DNA of 64,000 nucleotides from Campylobacter fetus subsp. testudinum 03-427 (GTDB lineage Bacteria; Campylobacterota; Campylobacteria; Campylobacterales; Campylobacteraceae). The notes under the pieces are model-generated. The model was not told the DNA's origin and did no database searches. It was given only the letters and a program-made list of their open reading frames with translations. The translations under genes were made by a program, and so were the position numbers. This document shows, piece by piece, positions 28,528 through 39,038 of this stretch. The stretch covers positions 558,001 to 622,000 of the forward strand of contig CP006833.1 of assembly GCA_000495505.1 (NCBI GenBank), given 5' to 3'. Positions within the stretch are counted from its first letter, which is position 1, and each line of letters begins with the position of its first letter.

Positions 28528-28551
28528 ATATTCTCACTTTTTATAAATTTA

Positions 28552-28576
28552 AGCAAACTAGTTAGTCTAGTTTGCT
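28552..28576. terminator. bidirectional hairpin, Cj0944-like/lolA
   Basis: A perfect 10-bp inverted repeat, AGCAAACTAG and CTAGTTTGCT with a five-base loop, between convergent genes. The right arm includes the lolA stop codon. On the minus strand it is followed by TTAAATTTATAAA rather than a T-run. Confidence 0.6.
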
Positions 28577-29082
28577 AATATATCAAAGTTTTCAGGGATA
28601 TTAGGTTCTAAAATTCCCGTGTTTATAGGCTCATTTTTCCTTGTATCGCTAAGAGTTATTTTGACCAAATTTCCTAATTTGTCGCTATAACTTATCTCTG
28701 ATGGCATCGAGTTTTTTACTTTGATGTTATATGTAGTGTCATCATATACTGCTTTGAACTCATTGTTAGAAACTTTTTTTGCTGCCCTTAAAATTTCTGT
28801 TAAATTTGGAGAGTCTTTTAAGTCTGTAAGTATGGCTTGTTCTAACTCAGGCTCTAAAATAGTAACTCTTCCGTAATTAAAATATATAAGTTTAGTAGCG
28901 GGAGTTTTGTAGTGCCAAAATGCGCCTATCTCTTTGTGCGCGACAAAGTATCCTGTGTATGTTATTTTTTTATTTTGACTTGTGACTGTTTGCGTGAAGT
29001 TGCTTGAAAGAGTATTAAAATCAAGCTCATTAGCCCCATAAACACCAATGACAATTGCTAAAATAATTATAAATTTTTTCAT
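28567..29082 (-). CDS. lolA: outer-membrane lipoprotein carrier LolA
   Basis: A 171-residue periplasmic chaperone that carries lipoproteins from LolCE to the outer membrane. It has a signal peptide (residues 1-16), then SSNFTQTVTSQNKKITYTGYF and FWHYKTPATKLIYFNYGRVTILEPEL, which fit the LolA half-barrel. It lies divergent from secA; lolE follows secA, so the lipoprotein export genes cluster. No LolB is expected in epsilonproteobacteria. Confidence 0.88.
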   Translation of the reverse strand: MKKFIIILAIVIGVYGANELDFNTLSSNFTQTVTSQNKKITYTGYFVAHKEIGAFWHYKTPATKLIYFNYGRVTILEPELEQAILTDLKDSPNLTEILRAAKKVSNNEFKAVYDDTTYNIKVKNSMPSEISYSDKLGNLVKITLSDTRKNEPINTGILEPNIPENFDILAN

Positions 29083-29208
29083 ATTTTTTCCTTAGAGTCC
29101 GAGTACTTTTAAAAGCTGTAATTTTACCAAAAATAAGCTAACAAAAGCATAAATTTAACCGTTTTTAGATAAAATAACCGTTTATTAAATTTGAAATAAG
29201 GTTAAAAG

Positions 29209-31776
29209 ATGATTACAGCTATTGCAAGAAAAATTTTTGGCACTAGAAACGATAAAGAGATTAAAAAATATTTCAAACGCGTCACATTGATAAATGCTCT
29301 TGAGAGTAGATATTCAAATTTAAGCGATGATGAGCTTAAGGGAGAATTTAGTAAGCTAAAGGTTGATTTATTATCAAAAAAAGTGACAAAAGACGATATT
29401 TTAAATGATGTTTTTGCAATAGTTAGAGAAGTTTCAAAAAGAACTTTAAATATGCGCCATTTCGATGTTCAGCTTATAGGAGGAATGGTTTTAAATGACG
29501 GAAGAATAGCCGAAATGAAAACTGGAGAGGGAAAAACCTTAGTTGCTACGCTTCCAGTTGTTTTAAATGCTATGGATGAAAAAGGCGTTCACGTCGTTAC
29601 TGTAAATGACTATCTTGCAAAAAGAGACGCTACGCAAATGAGTGAAATTTACAATTTTTTAGGTCTTAGCGTAGGTGTAATTTTGAGTGGCGAGTATGAT
29701 GATGAAAAGAGAAAAGCCGCTTATAATAGCGATATAACTTATGGTACAAATAACGAATTTGGATTTGACTATCTGCGTGATAATATGAAATTTGAAATCG
29801 ATCAAAAAGTGCAAAGAGAGCATAATTTCGTTATAGTTGATGAAGTAGATAGTATATTGATAGATGAAGCTAGAACGCCGCTTATCATAAGTGGTCCTAC
29901 AAATCGAACTCTTGATGGCTACATAAAAGCTGATGTAGTGGCTAAACAGCTAGTAAGAGGCGAAGCTGCAGATCCAAGAGTTCCAAATTCTAAAGCTACT
30001 GGAGATTTTGTCGTAGATGAAAAAAACCGTACGATAATGATAACCGAAGCAGGTATAGCAAAAGCTGAGAAGCTTTTTGGTGTGGATAATCTGTATAATC
30101 TGGAAAATGCTATTCTTAGTCATCACCTTGATCAAGCGTTAAAAGCTCACAATTTATTTGAGAAAGACGTTCATTACGTTGTAAAAGACTCACAAGTCGT
30201 TATAGTTGATGAATTTACCGGACGACTTAGCGAGGGTAGAAGATTTAGCGAGGGACTTCATCAAGCTTTAGAAGCAAAAGAGGGTGTAAAAATTCAAGAA
30301 GAAAGCCAAACTTTAGCAGATATTACTTTTCAAAACTACTTTAGAATGTACTCTAGACTCTCTGGTATGACTGGAACCGCGCAAACTGAAGCTACAGAGT
30401 TTTCTCAAATTTATAAATTAGAAGTTATATCTATACCTACAAATGTTCCTATAAAAAGAGTAGATAGAGATGATCTTATCTATAAAACTGAAAATGAAAA
30501 ATTTAAAGCTGTTATAGAAGAGATCAAAAGATCAAACATAAAAGGTCAGCCAGTTTTAGTCGGAACTGCAAGTATAGAAAAGAGTGAGATATTTCACAAA
30601 ATGTTAGTTAAAGAAAAAATTGCACACTCTGTTTTAAATGCTAAAAATCATGAAAAAGAAGCTGAAATAATAGTTCAGGCCGGAGCAAAAGGTGCAGTAA
30701 CCATAGCTACAAATATGGCAGGACGCGGCGTCGATATACGAATAGACGATGAGGTAAGAGAGCTTGGAGGGCTTTATATCATAGGAACTGAGCGCCACGA
30801 AAGCAGACGTATAGATAATCAGTTAAGAGGACGCGCTGGACGTCAAGGCGACCCTGGGCTTAGTAGATTTTATCTAAGTCTTGAAGATAATCTTCTTAGG
30901 ATATTTGGTAGTGATAAGATAAAAGCTATTATGGACAGACTTGGTATAGAAGAGGGTGAAAGCATAGAGAGCAGACTTGTTACAAGAGCGGTTGAAAACG
31001 CTCAAAAGAAAGTAGAGAGTTTGCATTTTGAGAGTAGAAAACATATACTTGAGTATGATGATGTAGCAAATGAGCAAAGAAAGACTATCTATAAATATAG
31101 AAATGAGCTTTTAAACCCAAATTATGACCTAAAAGATAAGATTATATCAAATAGACAAGATTTTGTAAAAACTCTACTTGATGAGGTTAATATATTTGAT
31201 GGCGGACTTGGAGATGAGTTTGATATATCAAGGCTTTGTGAAGTCGTATATGGCGAGAGTGGAACTAGGATAGATGAAGATGAGATAAAAGGGCTGGATT
31301 ATCATAGTTTAGCAGATAAAGTATCAGATAAACTAGCAAAAGATTATGAAGATAAGATGTCTGTGATAGATGAAGAGCAAAGAAAAAATATCGAAAAAGT
31401 TTTATATCTACAAGTTTTAGATGGTGCTTGGAGAGAGCATTTGTATCAAATGGATATACTAAAAACCGGTATTGGACTTCGTGGATATAATCAAAAAGAT
31501 CCTCTTACTGAGTATAAAAAAGAGAGTTACAATCTATTTATGGAGCTTGTTAATAGGCTTAAAAATGAGAGTATTAAGACGCTTCAGATAGTTAGATTTA
31601 AAACTGAAGATGATGAAAATACGCATAGAGCTTTAGAAAAAATGCAAGACGAAGCAAATTTACAAAATAAATTTGAAAAAAAACCTGCAAGAAATGAGCC
31701 TTGCCCATGCGGAAGCGGAAAAAAATATAAAGATTGCTGCGGAAAAAGCGGCCCGAAAAAAGGAGTTTTTGCCTAG
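29209..31776 (+). CDS. secA: preprotein translocase ATPase SecA
   Basis: An 855-residue Sec motor. Walker A is [15 protein letters not shown], the DEAD-like box is [22 protein letters not shown], and the helicase motif NMAGRGVDI and the arginine-finger region [13 protein letters not shown] are present. The C terminus has the zinc/SecB-binding motif [24 protein letters not shown] precedes the ATG. The lolE start lies one base after its stop. Confidence 0.98.
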   Translation: MITAIARKIFGTRNDKEIKKYFKRVTLINALESRYSNLSDDELKGEFSKLKVDLLSKKVTKDDILNDVFAIVREVSKRTLNMRHFDVQLIGGMVLNDGRIAEMKTGEGKTLVATLPVVLNAMDEKGVHVVTVNDYLAKRDATQMSEIYNFLGLSVGVILSGEYDDEKRKAAYNSDITYGTNNEFGFDYLRDNMKFEIDQKVQREHNFVIVDEVDSILIDEARTPLIISGPTNRTLDGYIKADVVAKQLVRGEAADPRVPNSKATGDFVVDEKNRTIMITEAGIAKAEKLFGVDNLYNLENAILSHHLDQALKAHNLFEKDVHYVVKDSQVVIVDEFTGRLSEGRRFSEGLHQALEAKEGVKIQEESQTLADITFQNYFRMYSRLSGMTGTAQTEATEFSQIYKLEVISIPTNVPIKRVDRDDLIYKTENEKFKAVIEEIKRSNIKGQPVLVGTASIEKSEIFHKMLVKEKIAHSVLNAKNHEKEAEIIVQAGAKGAVTIATNMAGRGVDIRIDDEVRELGGLYIIGTERHESRRIDNQLRGRAGRQGDPGLSRFYLSLEDNLLRIFGSDKIKAIMDRLGIEEGESIESRLVTRAVENAQKKVESLHFESRKHILEYDDVANEQRKTIYKYRNELLNPNYDLKDKIISNRQDFVKTLLDEVNIFDGGLGDEFDISRLCEVVYGESGTRIDEDEIKGLDYHSLADKVSDKLAKDYEDKMSVIDEEQRKNIEKVLYLQVLDGAWREHLYQMDILKTGIGLRGYNQKDPLTEYKKESYNLFMELVNRLKNESIKTLQIVRFKTEDDENTHRALEKMQDEANLQNKFEKKPARNEPCPCGSGKKYKDCCGKSGPKKGVFA

Positions 31777-31777
31777 T

Positions 31778-32968
31778 ATGGTAAAATATCTACTATTAAA
31801 ATATCTAAGATTTGATAAAACTCAGCCGTTTATCACACTTTCTGCTATTTTGGCGTTTTTAGGCGTAAGCATAGGTCTGATGGTGTTGATAGTCGCTATG
31901 GCTATAATGAACGGATTTGATAAAGAGTTTGAAAGAAAGCTTTTTACAATGAATTATCCTATAACAGTTTTAAGTCATATTAAAGGATCTATTTCAAGCT
32001 TGGACGTAGATGAACTAAGACAAAAGTTTCCAAATTTAAAACTAAGTCCATATATCAGCACTCAAACTATATTGAAAAACGGCTCTCAGCTTGAGGGTGG
32101 GCTTGTATTTGGAGTAGATTTCAATGATGAAAAAGAGATAAACTCAGTTATAAAAGACGCTATAAAAGATAGTATTCCTACGGGATTTGAGATAGTGATC
32201 GGTAAGGGTATAAAAGACGAATTTATGCTAGGAGAGAATGAAAAAATCACTCTTATATTTATGCAAAATAGCCCTACTGGACTAGCTATAGTTCCTACTA
32301 TGAAGCGATTTAACGCTGTAGCGGACTTTAGTTCAGGGCTTATCGCTTATGATAAAGCTTATAGTTACACAGATGTTAATGCTTTGAGAAAAGTTCTTGG
32401 GTATGATGATGATAAATTTGATGGCATTCATATATACTCTCAAAATCCAAAACAAGATATCATAAAGCTAAATGATATCTTACCGCCGGGTCAAAAAGCA
32501 GTTGGCTGGTGGGAGCAAAACGGTAATTTTTTTAGTGCTTTAGCACTTGAAAAGAGGGCGCTTTTTATAGTTTTAATGCTTATTATCTTAGTTGCTAGTT
32601 TAAATATCATAAGTTCTCTTTTAATGACTGTTATGAACCGCCGACAAGAAATAGCTCTTTTACTCGCTCTTGGTGCTAGTAAAAATGAGATCAAAAGAAG
32701 TTTTTTTACTCAAGGATTATGTATAGGTGGGAGCGGGATCGTGTTCGGGCTCGCTCTAGGACTTTTTGGTGTATGGCTACTTGGGAGTTTTGATATAATA
32801 AATTTACCAGCAGATGTTTATGGAAGTAGCAAACTACCTATGGAGCTATCTTTAAGTGATTTATCAATGATAATTATAGGTGCTATTTTTATAGTTGCAT
32901 TTTCATCATATTACCCTGCCAAAAAAGCTAGTAACGTAGATATCTTGACAACTCTTAGGAATGAGTAG
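31778..32968 (+). CDS. lolE: LolC/LolE-type lipoprotein-releasing permease
   Basis: A 396-residue FtsX-family permease of the LolCDE exporter. It has an N-terminal membrane helix, a large periplasmic domain (about 50-260) and three C-terminal helices with MNRRQEIALLLALGAS, the coupling segment for the LolD ATPase. I chose ATG 31778, just after the secA stop; extending the frame upstream to 31673 only reads secA out of frame. No lolD is present here. It corresponds to Cj0941. Confidence 0.9.
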   Translation: MVKYLLLKYLRFDKTQPFITLSAILAFLGVSIGLMVLIVAMAIMNGFDKEFERKLFTMNYPITVLSHIKGSISSLDVDELRQKFPNLKLSPYISTQTILKNGSQLEGGLVFGVDFNDEKEINSVIKDAIKDSIPTGFEIVIGKGIKDEFMLGENEKITLIFMQNSPTGLAIVPTMKRFNAVADFSSGLIAYDKAYSYTDVNALRKVLGYDDDKFDGIHIYSQNPKQDIIKLNDILPPGQKAVGWWEQNGNFFSALALEKRALFIVLMLIILVASLNIISSLLMTVMNRRQEIALLLALGASKNEIKRSFFTQGLCIGGSGIVFGLALGLFGVWLLGSFDIINLPADVYGSSKLPMELSLSDLSMIIIGAIFIVAFSSYYPAKKASNVDILTTLRNE

Positions 32969-32970
32969 GG

Positions 32971-33693
32971 CTATTTGTTGCAATCTGCTTTTGACGCTGC
33001 TAACTCAACATACGCAAAACCGGTTATCGGCGTGACTTTTATGAATATGCAATCATTATTAGTATGAATGAGTTTTATGGTGCAAGGTGATACTTTTCCG
33101 GCGGTTTTATCGATAAACGATTGTCCATATGGCTTATCTGGATTTCCATCATATGGAAGTCCGAGCTCATCAAATCTAATTTTTATGCCTACATTGCTTC
33201 TTTGTGCTAGACATCCATCGCTAAATTTTATTGCATTTATATTGTATGTATGTGTCAAATTTAGTTTTAAATTTAATTGTTTTAATATAGTATTGCTCAT
33301 AGAATTAGGTGAAAAACCAGCAGTTAGTCTTTTTGATGAATTCTCAGGATCTTTTGCAGCTTGACCTATAGAATTTAGATTTGTGCTGCCTGTTTTATCA
33401 GAATATACATTATATCTCCAGCAGTTAGTATTTTCACATATACCTTTAATTTTATTTTGTGTATTTATATTTGTAAATTCAAAAATCCATCTTTTTTTAT
33501 ACCAGTCCGGATCGCTTTGATTAAATTTATCATCTATTATAGCTAAATGCTGGGTATAACGAATGTGGCTTACTATCTGATCGGCGGCTAAACGGAGATC
33601 ATTTCTGTTTAATTTAGGAACCGTAAAAAATGCCATTATGCCGACTATGACTAGTACTATTACAAGCTCTATTAGTGTAAATGCTTTTTTCAT
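32971..33693 (-). CDS. type II/IV pseudopilin
   Basis: A 240-residue protein with a class III signal, MKKAFTLIELVIVLVIVGIMAFF. Cleavage is expected between Ala4 and Phe5, with Glu9 at mature position 5. The globular part has several cysteines (CENTNCW, DGCLAQ, PCTIK, NDCIF, ADCNK), probably disulfide-bonded. It is larger than most minor pilins. It may belong to the DNA-uptake pseudopilus used for transformation; no assembly genes are adjacent. It is the last gene of a long minus-strand run beginning with mqnE. Confidence 0.85.
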   Translation of the reverse strand: MKKAFTLIELVIVLVIVGIMAFFTVPKLNRNDLRLAADQIVSHIRYTQHLAIIDDKFNQSDPDWYKKRWIFEFTNINTQNKIKGICENTNCWRYNVYSDKTGSTNLNSIGQAAKDPENSSKRLTAGFSPNSMSNTILKQLNLKLNLTHTYNINAIKFSDGCLAQRSNVGIKIRFDELGLPYDGNPDKPYGQSFIDKTAGKVSPCTIKLIHTNNDCIFIKVTPITGFAYVELAASKADCNK

Positions 33694-33711
33694 AGCAGTA
33701 GTATAGCATAA

Positions 33712-34920
33712 TTATATTATTTTACAGAGATAAAATTTGTCGATTTGTTTGCCGAGTTTTTTTATGTTTATAATGGTTTGATCGCAGTTATCATTTTTAC
33801 TTCTACTTAAAATATACTCTTTACCTCTTAACACGCCATAAAATTTTAGTCTTAAAGCTAAATTTTGATCTGTTTTTACATAGCTTATACCAAGCTCGTT
33901 AAGCTTTTTAGCAAGTTCTTTCGCAACGTCGTATTTATAGGCAAAATGGTCTTTTGGATCTTTTAAGAAAAAATATAAAAAGTTATGAAATATAGTCGCC
34001 GATGAGTTTGAAAATAGAACTGCTAACACTATAATTGTAGTAAATTTATATTTTATTCTAAATTTAGGAAGTCTGGCGCGATATGAGCTAAAAAACGTAC
34101 GAACCATGACCGGCATAAAAATCACGCAAAAAGGCAGAAACATTTCAAGACTCGGACGTTGTCTTATAGATATGATAGAGCAGATCCCAAAAGCGGTTAT
34201 AGCAACGAACCAAAGAAAAGTTTTTTCCTCTTTTATGGCGATTCTATATATCGTATATATAAAATATATAAAGATTAACGGCGAAAATACCGCTGCAAAT
34301 ACGCCAATTGTGTCTATAAAATACCCTTTTGGTTTGCCATAAGCATCGATACCGTTTAACCAAAACCATGCTAGACAAAATATCAGTCCAAAAATGGCTA
34401 ATTTTTTGTCTCGTTTAAATATTCCAAAAAATATTATCGCTATATATAAACTTATAAAAGGTTCGCTTATTATAAGTGATACTAAAAGCATAAAAACAAA
34501 AGATTTAAACATCTTATTTTGTTCAAAATATACAATAAGCAAAGTTATAAATATCACAAATCCGGCTTCATTTATTAGTATCGCACTTGCCAATACCCCC
34601 GGTAAAAACATATATAAAATAGCTGAAATAAGCCTATCGGATTTTCTTTTTAATATAGGCTTTGAAACTTTGTATATCAAAAATATATTTAAAAAATGTA
34701 AAACCAAAAAAGGTAGTCTTAAAGCATAATCATTACGCCCAAACAAAATAGTAGAAGCGTTTGTCACTATGGATAAAAAATTTACTTTTTGGAAATAAAT
34801 CACTGCTTCGTTGTAGCTTATACTTAAATTTGAAACACTGTAAATGAGTAACAAAATATTAAATATAATGGCGCTAAATAGCAAAAACAGCTCATTTTTA
34901 AAAATACTAATACTTTTCAT
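33712..34920 (-). CDS. GT-C (ArnT/PMT-like) membrane glycosyltransferase
   Basis: A 402-residue polytopic protein with about ten membrane segments. The second extracellular loop contains FGRNDYALRLPFLVLH, the ArnT/GT39-like motif in which a charged loop precedes RLPs. The soluble C terminus is about 80 residues. The donor is likely a polyprenyl-phosphate sugar; the acceptor is unknown. It overlaps the upstream MFS gene by 14 bases. Confidence 0.72.
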   Translation of the reverse strand: MKSISIFKNELFLLFSAIIFNILLLIYSVSNLSISYNEAVIYFQKVNFLSIVTNASTILFGRNDYALRLPFLVLHFLNIFLIYKVSKPILKRKSDRLISAILYMFLPGVLASAILINEAGFVIFITLLIVYFEQNKMFKSFVFMLLVSLIISEPFISLYIAIIFFGIFKRDKKLAIFGLIFCLAWFWLNGIDAYGKPKGYFIDTIGVFAAVFSPLIFIYFIYTIYRIAIKEEKTFLWFVAITAFGICSIISIRQRPSLEMFLPFCVIFMPVMVRTFFSSYRARLPKFRIKYKFTTIIVLAVLFSNSSATIFHNFLYFFLKDPKDHFAYKYDVAKELAKKLNELGISYVKTDQNLALRLKFYGVLRGKEYILSRSKNDNCDQTIINIKKLGKQIDKFYLCKII

Positions 34921-36049
34921 GTCTTAAAGCAAATATAAACATTAATGATACAGCGCTAATAACGCTGATAAGGCTTAAAAAAGCTCCCCAGCCATGCGCC
35001 ATATATATAAAACTAGGTGTGAAACTTCCAAGCGCACCACCTGCGTAATAAAAACTTACGTACAAACCATTTGAGATACCTTTGTGTGAATCTGCTAATT
35101 TATTTATAAATCCACTTGCTATGGAGTGAATGATAAAATTTCCAAGACAAAAAACTAACATAGCACAAAACATTACTAAAAAGCTTTCAAATCTAAATAT
35201 CTGAAGTGCTACTAGAAATATGATTATACCGATTATCATCGCATTTAAAGGAGTTTTTAATATGGCAATTATTTTTTTAGAGTTAAATGCTATTAATACA
35301 CCTATTATATATCCAAAATACATCATGCCTGTTTTACTGCCGCTATACTCATTTCCTAAATTTGCAAGCTCAAATGGTATAAAATTCAGTATAGCTTGAA
35401 ATGAGAAAAATATACCAAATATCATAAGATAAATATATAAATTGTGTTTGATTTTTAAAATATGAGCTATATCTTTGAGTTTTGGCTTTATGAAGCTAGC
35501 ACTTATGTTGCTACTAAATTTAAAAACCAAAAAAGCAGCTGTTAAAAGCAATACCCCAACCAATAAAAAGAAAACTCTCCATCCAAAAATATCAGTAAAT
35601 AATCCGCTTAAAAATCTACCTAAAAATCCGCCTATTATAGTGACTCCGACATATGCTCCTATGGCACTTGCGACATTTTCTTTAGTAGAAATTTGAGATA
35701 TGTAGCTCATAATTCCTGTTAAAACTACAGGCACTATGAGCCCTTGAAATCCACGGATATTTAAAAGCCAAAAATACGAGCTTGTAAAACTAAATGTTAT
35801 CTCACTTACTCCAAGTAGCAAAAACGCAACTACAAGCAGTTTTTTTATCTCTATTTTTTCTAGTAAATATCCATAAAATATACTAGCAAACGCTAGTGGC
35901 GCCATCATAGAAGTAGTAAATAAAGTAGCTTGTGTTCTTGTAATGCTTAGTTCTTTTTCAAACACCGGACCTATAGGCTGAGTTGCGTATAAAACGCAAA
36001 GTGTAAGTCCAGTGCAAAAGTACATAACTAGCAGTTCTACTTTATTCAT
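34907..36049 (-). CDS. MFS transporter
   Basis: A 380-residue 12-helix major facilitator. The loop after helix 2 (YGYLLEKIEIKKLLV) takes the place of the GxLaDrxGrk motif, and the layout resembles the YnfM/arabinose-efflux group. A drug/metabolite efflux role is inferred from family only. It is three bases downstream of the phosphoribosyltransferase gene, so it may handle purine-like compounds, but this is speculation. Confidence 0.8.
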   Translation of the reverse strand: MNKVELLVMYFCTGLTLCVLYATQPIGPVFEKELSITRTQATLFTTSMMAPLAFASIFYGYLLEKIEIKKLLVVAFLLLGVSEITFSFTSSYFWLLNIRGFQGLIVPVVLTGIMSYISQISTKENVASAIGAYVGVTIIGGFLGRFLSGLFTDIFGWRVFFLLVGVLLLTAAFLVFKFSSNISASFIKPKLKDIAHILKIKHNLYIYLMIFGIFFSFQAILNFIPFELANLGNEYSGSKTGMMYFGYIIGVLIAFNSKKIIAILKTPLNAMIIGIIIFLVALQIFRFESFLVMFCAMLVFCLGNFIIHSIASGFINKLADSHKGISNGLYVSFYYAGGALGSFTPSFIYMAHGWGAFLSLISVISAVSLMFIFALRHEKY

Positions 36050-36052
36050 AGT

Positions 36053-36496
36053 TTAATCCAGCTTTATATCCCAGAAAAACTCTACCCAATCATACGCCTC
36101 TTTTACGCTGTATTCAGGTAACAAAAGAGCTTTTGTTTTGTAGTAGATAGTTGCTACTTTTATCTCTAAATTTGGATATTGTTTTAAAAGCTCTTTTTTG
36201 ATAGCGATCATACTTTCACCACTATCTATGATATCATCTGCTATCAGAATTTTTTTAAATTTGCTAAGGTTTGGGATATTGAAAATATTTATAGTATCAA
36301 GTTTTTTCGTGTCTTCATAATGAACCGAGTTTAAGCTAAAACAATTTCTGTTATTTAATGCAACGCTAAGAGAGTGAGCAAGAGTTAAACCGCCTCTAGC
36401 TATGCCTAAAATTGCGTCTGGATCAAATTCGTTTTTTATATTTTTTGCCATTATTTTTATATCTTTTGCGAATGATTCATAGTCGTAAAATATCAT
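36053..36496 (-). CDS. phosphoribosyltransferase (purine salvage type)
   Basis: A 147-residue type I phosphoribosyltransferase. The PRPP loop KILIADDIIDSGESM (about residues 78-92) and GIARGGLTLAHSLSVAL fit the Gpt/HGPRT-like group. It is immediately downstream of an NCS2 nucleobase permease (9-bp gap) and probably turns the imported base into a nucleotide. The exact base (xanthine, guanine or hypoxanthine) cannot be told. Confidence 0.87.
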   Translation of the reverse strand: MIFYDYESFAKDIKIMAKNIKNEFDPDAILGIARGGLTLAHSLSVALNNRNCFSLNSVHYEDTKKLDTINIFNIPNLSKFKKILIADDIIDSGESMIAIKKELLKQYPNLEIKVATIYYKTKALLLPEYSVKEAYDWVEFFWDIKLD

Positions 36497-36505
36497 TAAA
36501 TCTCC

Positions 36506-37837
36506 TTAATTTATACCGATAAGCGAACCAAAAAACGATGGAGCAGACGTAACTAAAAATGCTAAAAAACTTATAATTGTTAGCGTGATGATACCTGAGT
36601 TTATATCCTCCCATTTTCTTAAAACTAGTTTAACTATAAAATATGAGATAAAACCTATGCTAAGTCCAACGGTTATAGAGTAAGTAAGTGGCATTAAAAT
36701 GACAGTTAGAAACGTTGATACACATATGGCTGGATCGTTATAATTTACTTTTCCTAGTTCGCTAAACATAAGAACTCCGACCATAACAAGTATCGGATAA
36801 ATAGCGTTTGGCGGTATAGAACCAAATAAAGGTAGTAAAAATAGAGTTAATACAAATAGCATTCCGGTAAAAACTGCGCTAAGTCCGGTTCTTCCGCCTG
36901 TTTCTACGCCACTAGCACTCTCTGCAAAAGCAGTTATCGTGCTAGTTCCTATTATGGAGCCGACTACGCTAGATATAGCGTCGCTTTCTAAATTTTTAGC
37001 AAGTTTTTTAGTTCCTTCTTCATCGTGATCGTTAAATAAATTTGCTCTATTGCAAACTCCTGTTAAAGTTCCTATCGAATCAAAAAGGTGGGTGATAAAA
37101 AATGTGATGATAGCAGGAAGCAAAGAGAGTTTAAGAGCGCTTAATATATCAAGTTCGCCAAATATAGGAGACAAAGAAGCTGGAGCCGAAAATATCTCAT
37201 TTGGTGCTTGATAAACTCCAAATATCCATGCTATCGTCGATGTAGCAACAACAGCTAGTATAAATCCAGCTTTTAATTTTAAAGCCCAAAATGCAACTAT
37301 CAAAACAAGACCCAATACACCTATAAAAACTTTTGGATCAGATACGTTTCCTATTGCGACTAAAGTTGCAGGACTAGATACTATAATACCCATTTGTTTA
37401 AGTCCTACAAAGCAGATAAAAGCGCCTATTCCCGCGCTTATAGCACGTCTTAAATCAATAGGGATATTTTTTATAATCCAAATTCGAAAATTAGTAAAGC
37501 TCAAAATGACAAATATAATCGCACTTATGCATACAACACCAAGTGCAGTTTGCCAAGGTATTTTCATACCTATAACAAGTCCGTAAGTAAAATATGCGTT
37601 TAATCCCATGCCTACGCTTAGCGCAACTGGAGTATTTGCCCAAAATCCATTAAATATAGAAGATATTATCGTTATAACTGCAGTAGCCGTAAGAAGTGCT
37701 TCTTTTGGCATACCTGCGTCGCTCATAATTAGCATATTTACTGGTACTATATACATCATTGCTAAAAATGTTGTAAGTCCAGCGTTAAATTCCTGTTTTA
37801 CTGAAGTGTTGCTCTCTTTAAGCTTGAAATAATCCAC
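36506..37837 (-). CDS. NCS2/AzgA-type purine permease
   Basis: A 443-residue, 14-helix nucleobase:cation symporter. VGMGLNAYFTYG, the helix-8 motif FFITHLFDSIGTLTGVCNRA and SASGVETGGRTGLSAVFTG place it with the AzgA/PbuG/GhxP adenine-guanine-hypoxanthine group. It lies 9 bp downstream of mqnE and 9 bp upstream of the phosphoribosyltransferase gene, forming a purine uptake/salvage unit. Confidence 0.9.
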   Translation of the reverse strand: MDYFKLKESNTSVKQEFNAGLTTFLAMMYIVPVNMLIMSDAGMPKEALLTATAVITIISSIFNGFWANTPVALSVGMGLNAYFTYGLVIGMKIPWQTALGVVCISAIIFVILSFTNFRIWIIKNIPIDLRRAISAGIGAFICFVGLKQMGIIVSSPATLVAIGNVSDPKVFIGVLGLVLIVAFWALKLKAGFILAVVATSTIAWIFGVYQAPNEIFSAPASLSPIFGELDILSALKLSLLPAIITFFITHLFDSIGTLTGVCNRANLFNDHDEEGTKKLAKNLESDAISSVVGSIIGTSTITAFAESASGVETGGRTGLSAVFTGMLFVLTLFLLPLFGSIPPNAIYPILVMVGVLMFSELGKVNYNDPAICVSTFLTVILMPLTYSITVGLSIGFISYFIVKLVLRKWEDINSGIITLTIISFLAFLVTSAPSFFGSLIGIN

Positions 37838-37846
37838 TTCGCCTCC

Positions 37847-38929
37847 TTAGTTATAAATTTGTAATTCGTTGTATAAACTATCTCTTTGTACAGGGATAAA
37901 ACCGCTTGTTTGCACGAGCTCTATAAATTCATTTTTACTTTTTCCGTGCTTACTTTTTGCTCCGGCGCTACTTTGGATACTCTCATTTTCTATAGTTCCA
38001 TCTAGATCATCAGCACCAAATTCTTGAGCTACCATTGCTAAATTTAGAGTAGAAGTCGCCCAATAAGCTTTGATATGTTTAATGTTATCAAGAAGTATCC
38101 TGCTGATCGCTATAGTTTTTAAAATTTCAGCCGATCCTAGAAACTCATCTACTTTTAAGTAGTTATTATTTCTTTGATAAACAAGCGGGATAAAAGCGTT
38201 AAATCCGCCTGAGTTAGCATTTTTGATGGCTTTGTCTTGCAGATCTCGTATTCGTAATATGTGATCAATTCTATGAGCGCGACTTTCTATATGACCAAAT
38301 AACATTGTAGCATTACTTTGACGACCTTTTTTATGCCATAAAGAGTGGATCAAAAGCCAGTTTTTACTACTTACTTTACCTTTGCATATCTGCTCTCTGA
38401 TATCCTCATCAAATATCTCTGCTCCGCCTCCTGGCATAGAATCTACTCCGTATTCTATCATTTTGTCTATGGTCTCTTCATAACTAAGACCATGTTTTCG
38501 TTTGAGATAGTCTATCTCAGCTGCAGTCATAGCTTTGATATGCAAAAATGGATATTTTTGTTTTATCATTCTAAAAATTTCAAGATACCATTCCCAAGTA
38601 ACAAATGGATTGTGAGATGATACGATATGTATCTCTTTTACGCCGTTTTTTACAGATTCATCTGTTGCTTTCATTATCTCTTCGTGAGTCATCGTATAGG
38701 CGTTATCGTTTTTCCTATGAGCTGAAAATGCGCAGAATTTGCATGTATCTGCACATAAATTTGTTGGGTTTATATGTCTGTTTATGTTAAAATAAACTTT
38801 GTTAGAGTTAAGATCTCGTCTTATTTGATTTGCGTATTTTCCAAGAGTAAAAAGATCTAAATCATATAGCATTAAACCTTCGTCGAATTCTAACCTCTTT
38901 TTGTTTTGAAGTTTATCTAGTAGATTCAT
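37847..38929 (-). CDS. mqnE: aminodeoxyfutalosine synthase MqnE
   Basis: A 360-residue radical SAM enzyme of the futalosine menaquinone pathway, which joins a chorismate-derived enolpyruvyl benzoate to SAM. The [4Fe-4S] motif CADTCKFCAF lies at about residues 58-67, and MPGGGAEIFDEDIR and GHIESRAHRIDHI are typical of MqnE/MqnC. The active pathway releases adenine-type bases, which makes co-transcription with purine salvage genes sensible. It heads the minus-strand run. Confidence 0.92.
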   Translation of the reverse strand: MNLLDKLQNKKRLEFDEGLMLYDLDLFTLGKYANQIRRDLNSNKVYFNINRHINPTNLCADTCKFCAFSAHRKNDNAYTMTHEEIMKATDESVKNGVKEIHIVSSHNPFVTWEWYLEIFRMIKQKYPFLHIKAMTAAEIDYLKRKHGLSYEETIDKMIEYGVDSMPGGGAEIFDEDIREQICKGKVSSKNWLLIHSLWHKKGRQSNATMLFGHIESRAHRIDHILRIRDLQDKAIKNANSGGFNAFIPLVYQRNNNYLKVDEFLGSAEILKTIAISRILLDNIKHIKAYWATSTLNLAMVAQEFGADDLDGTIENESIQSSAGAKSKHGKSKNEFIELVQTSGFIPVQRDSLYNELQIYN

Positions 38930-39038
38930 ATATGTTTATTTTGCCTTTTTTTAAATTTAATAAACGATTATATGCTAATAGGGCTTAAAAAAGCTTTTTT
39001 TTTGGAAATTTTTGATAAAATTTTGGTAAAGGAATAAA

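Noticed and set aside
33068-33364. 98-codon plus-strand frame opposite the pseudopilin gene
   Set aside because: A shadow of the pseudopilin; no RBS or recognisable motif.
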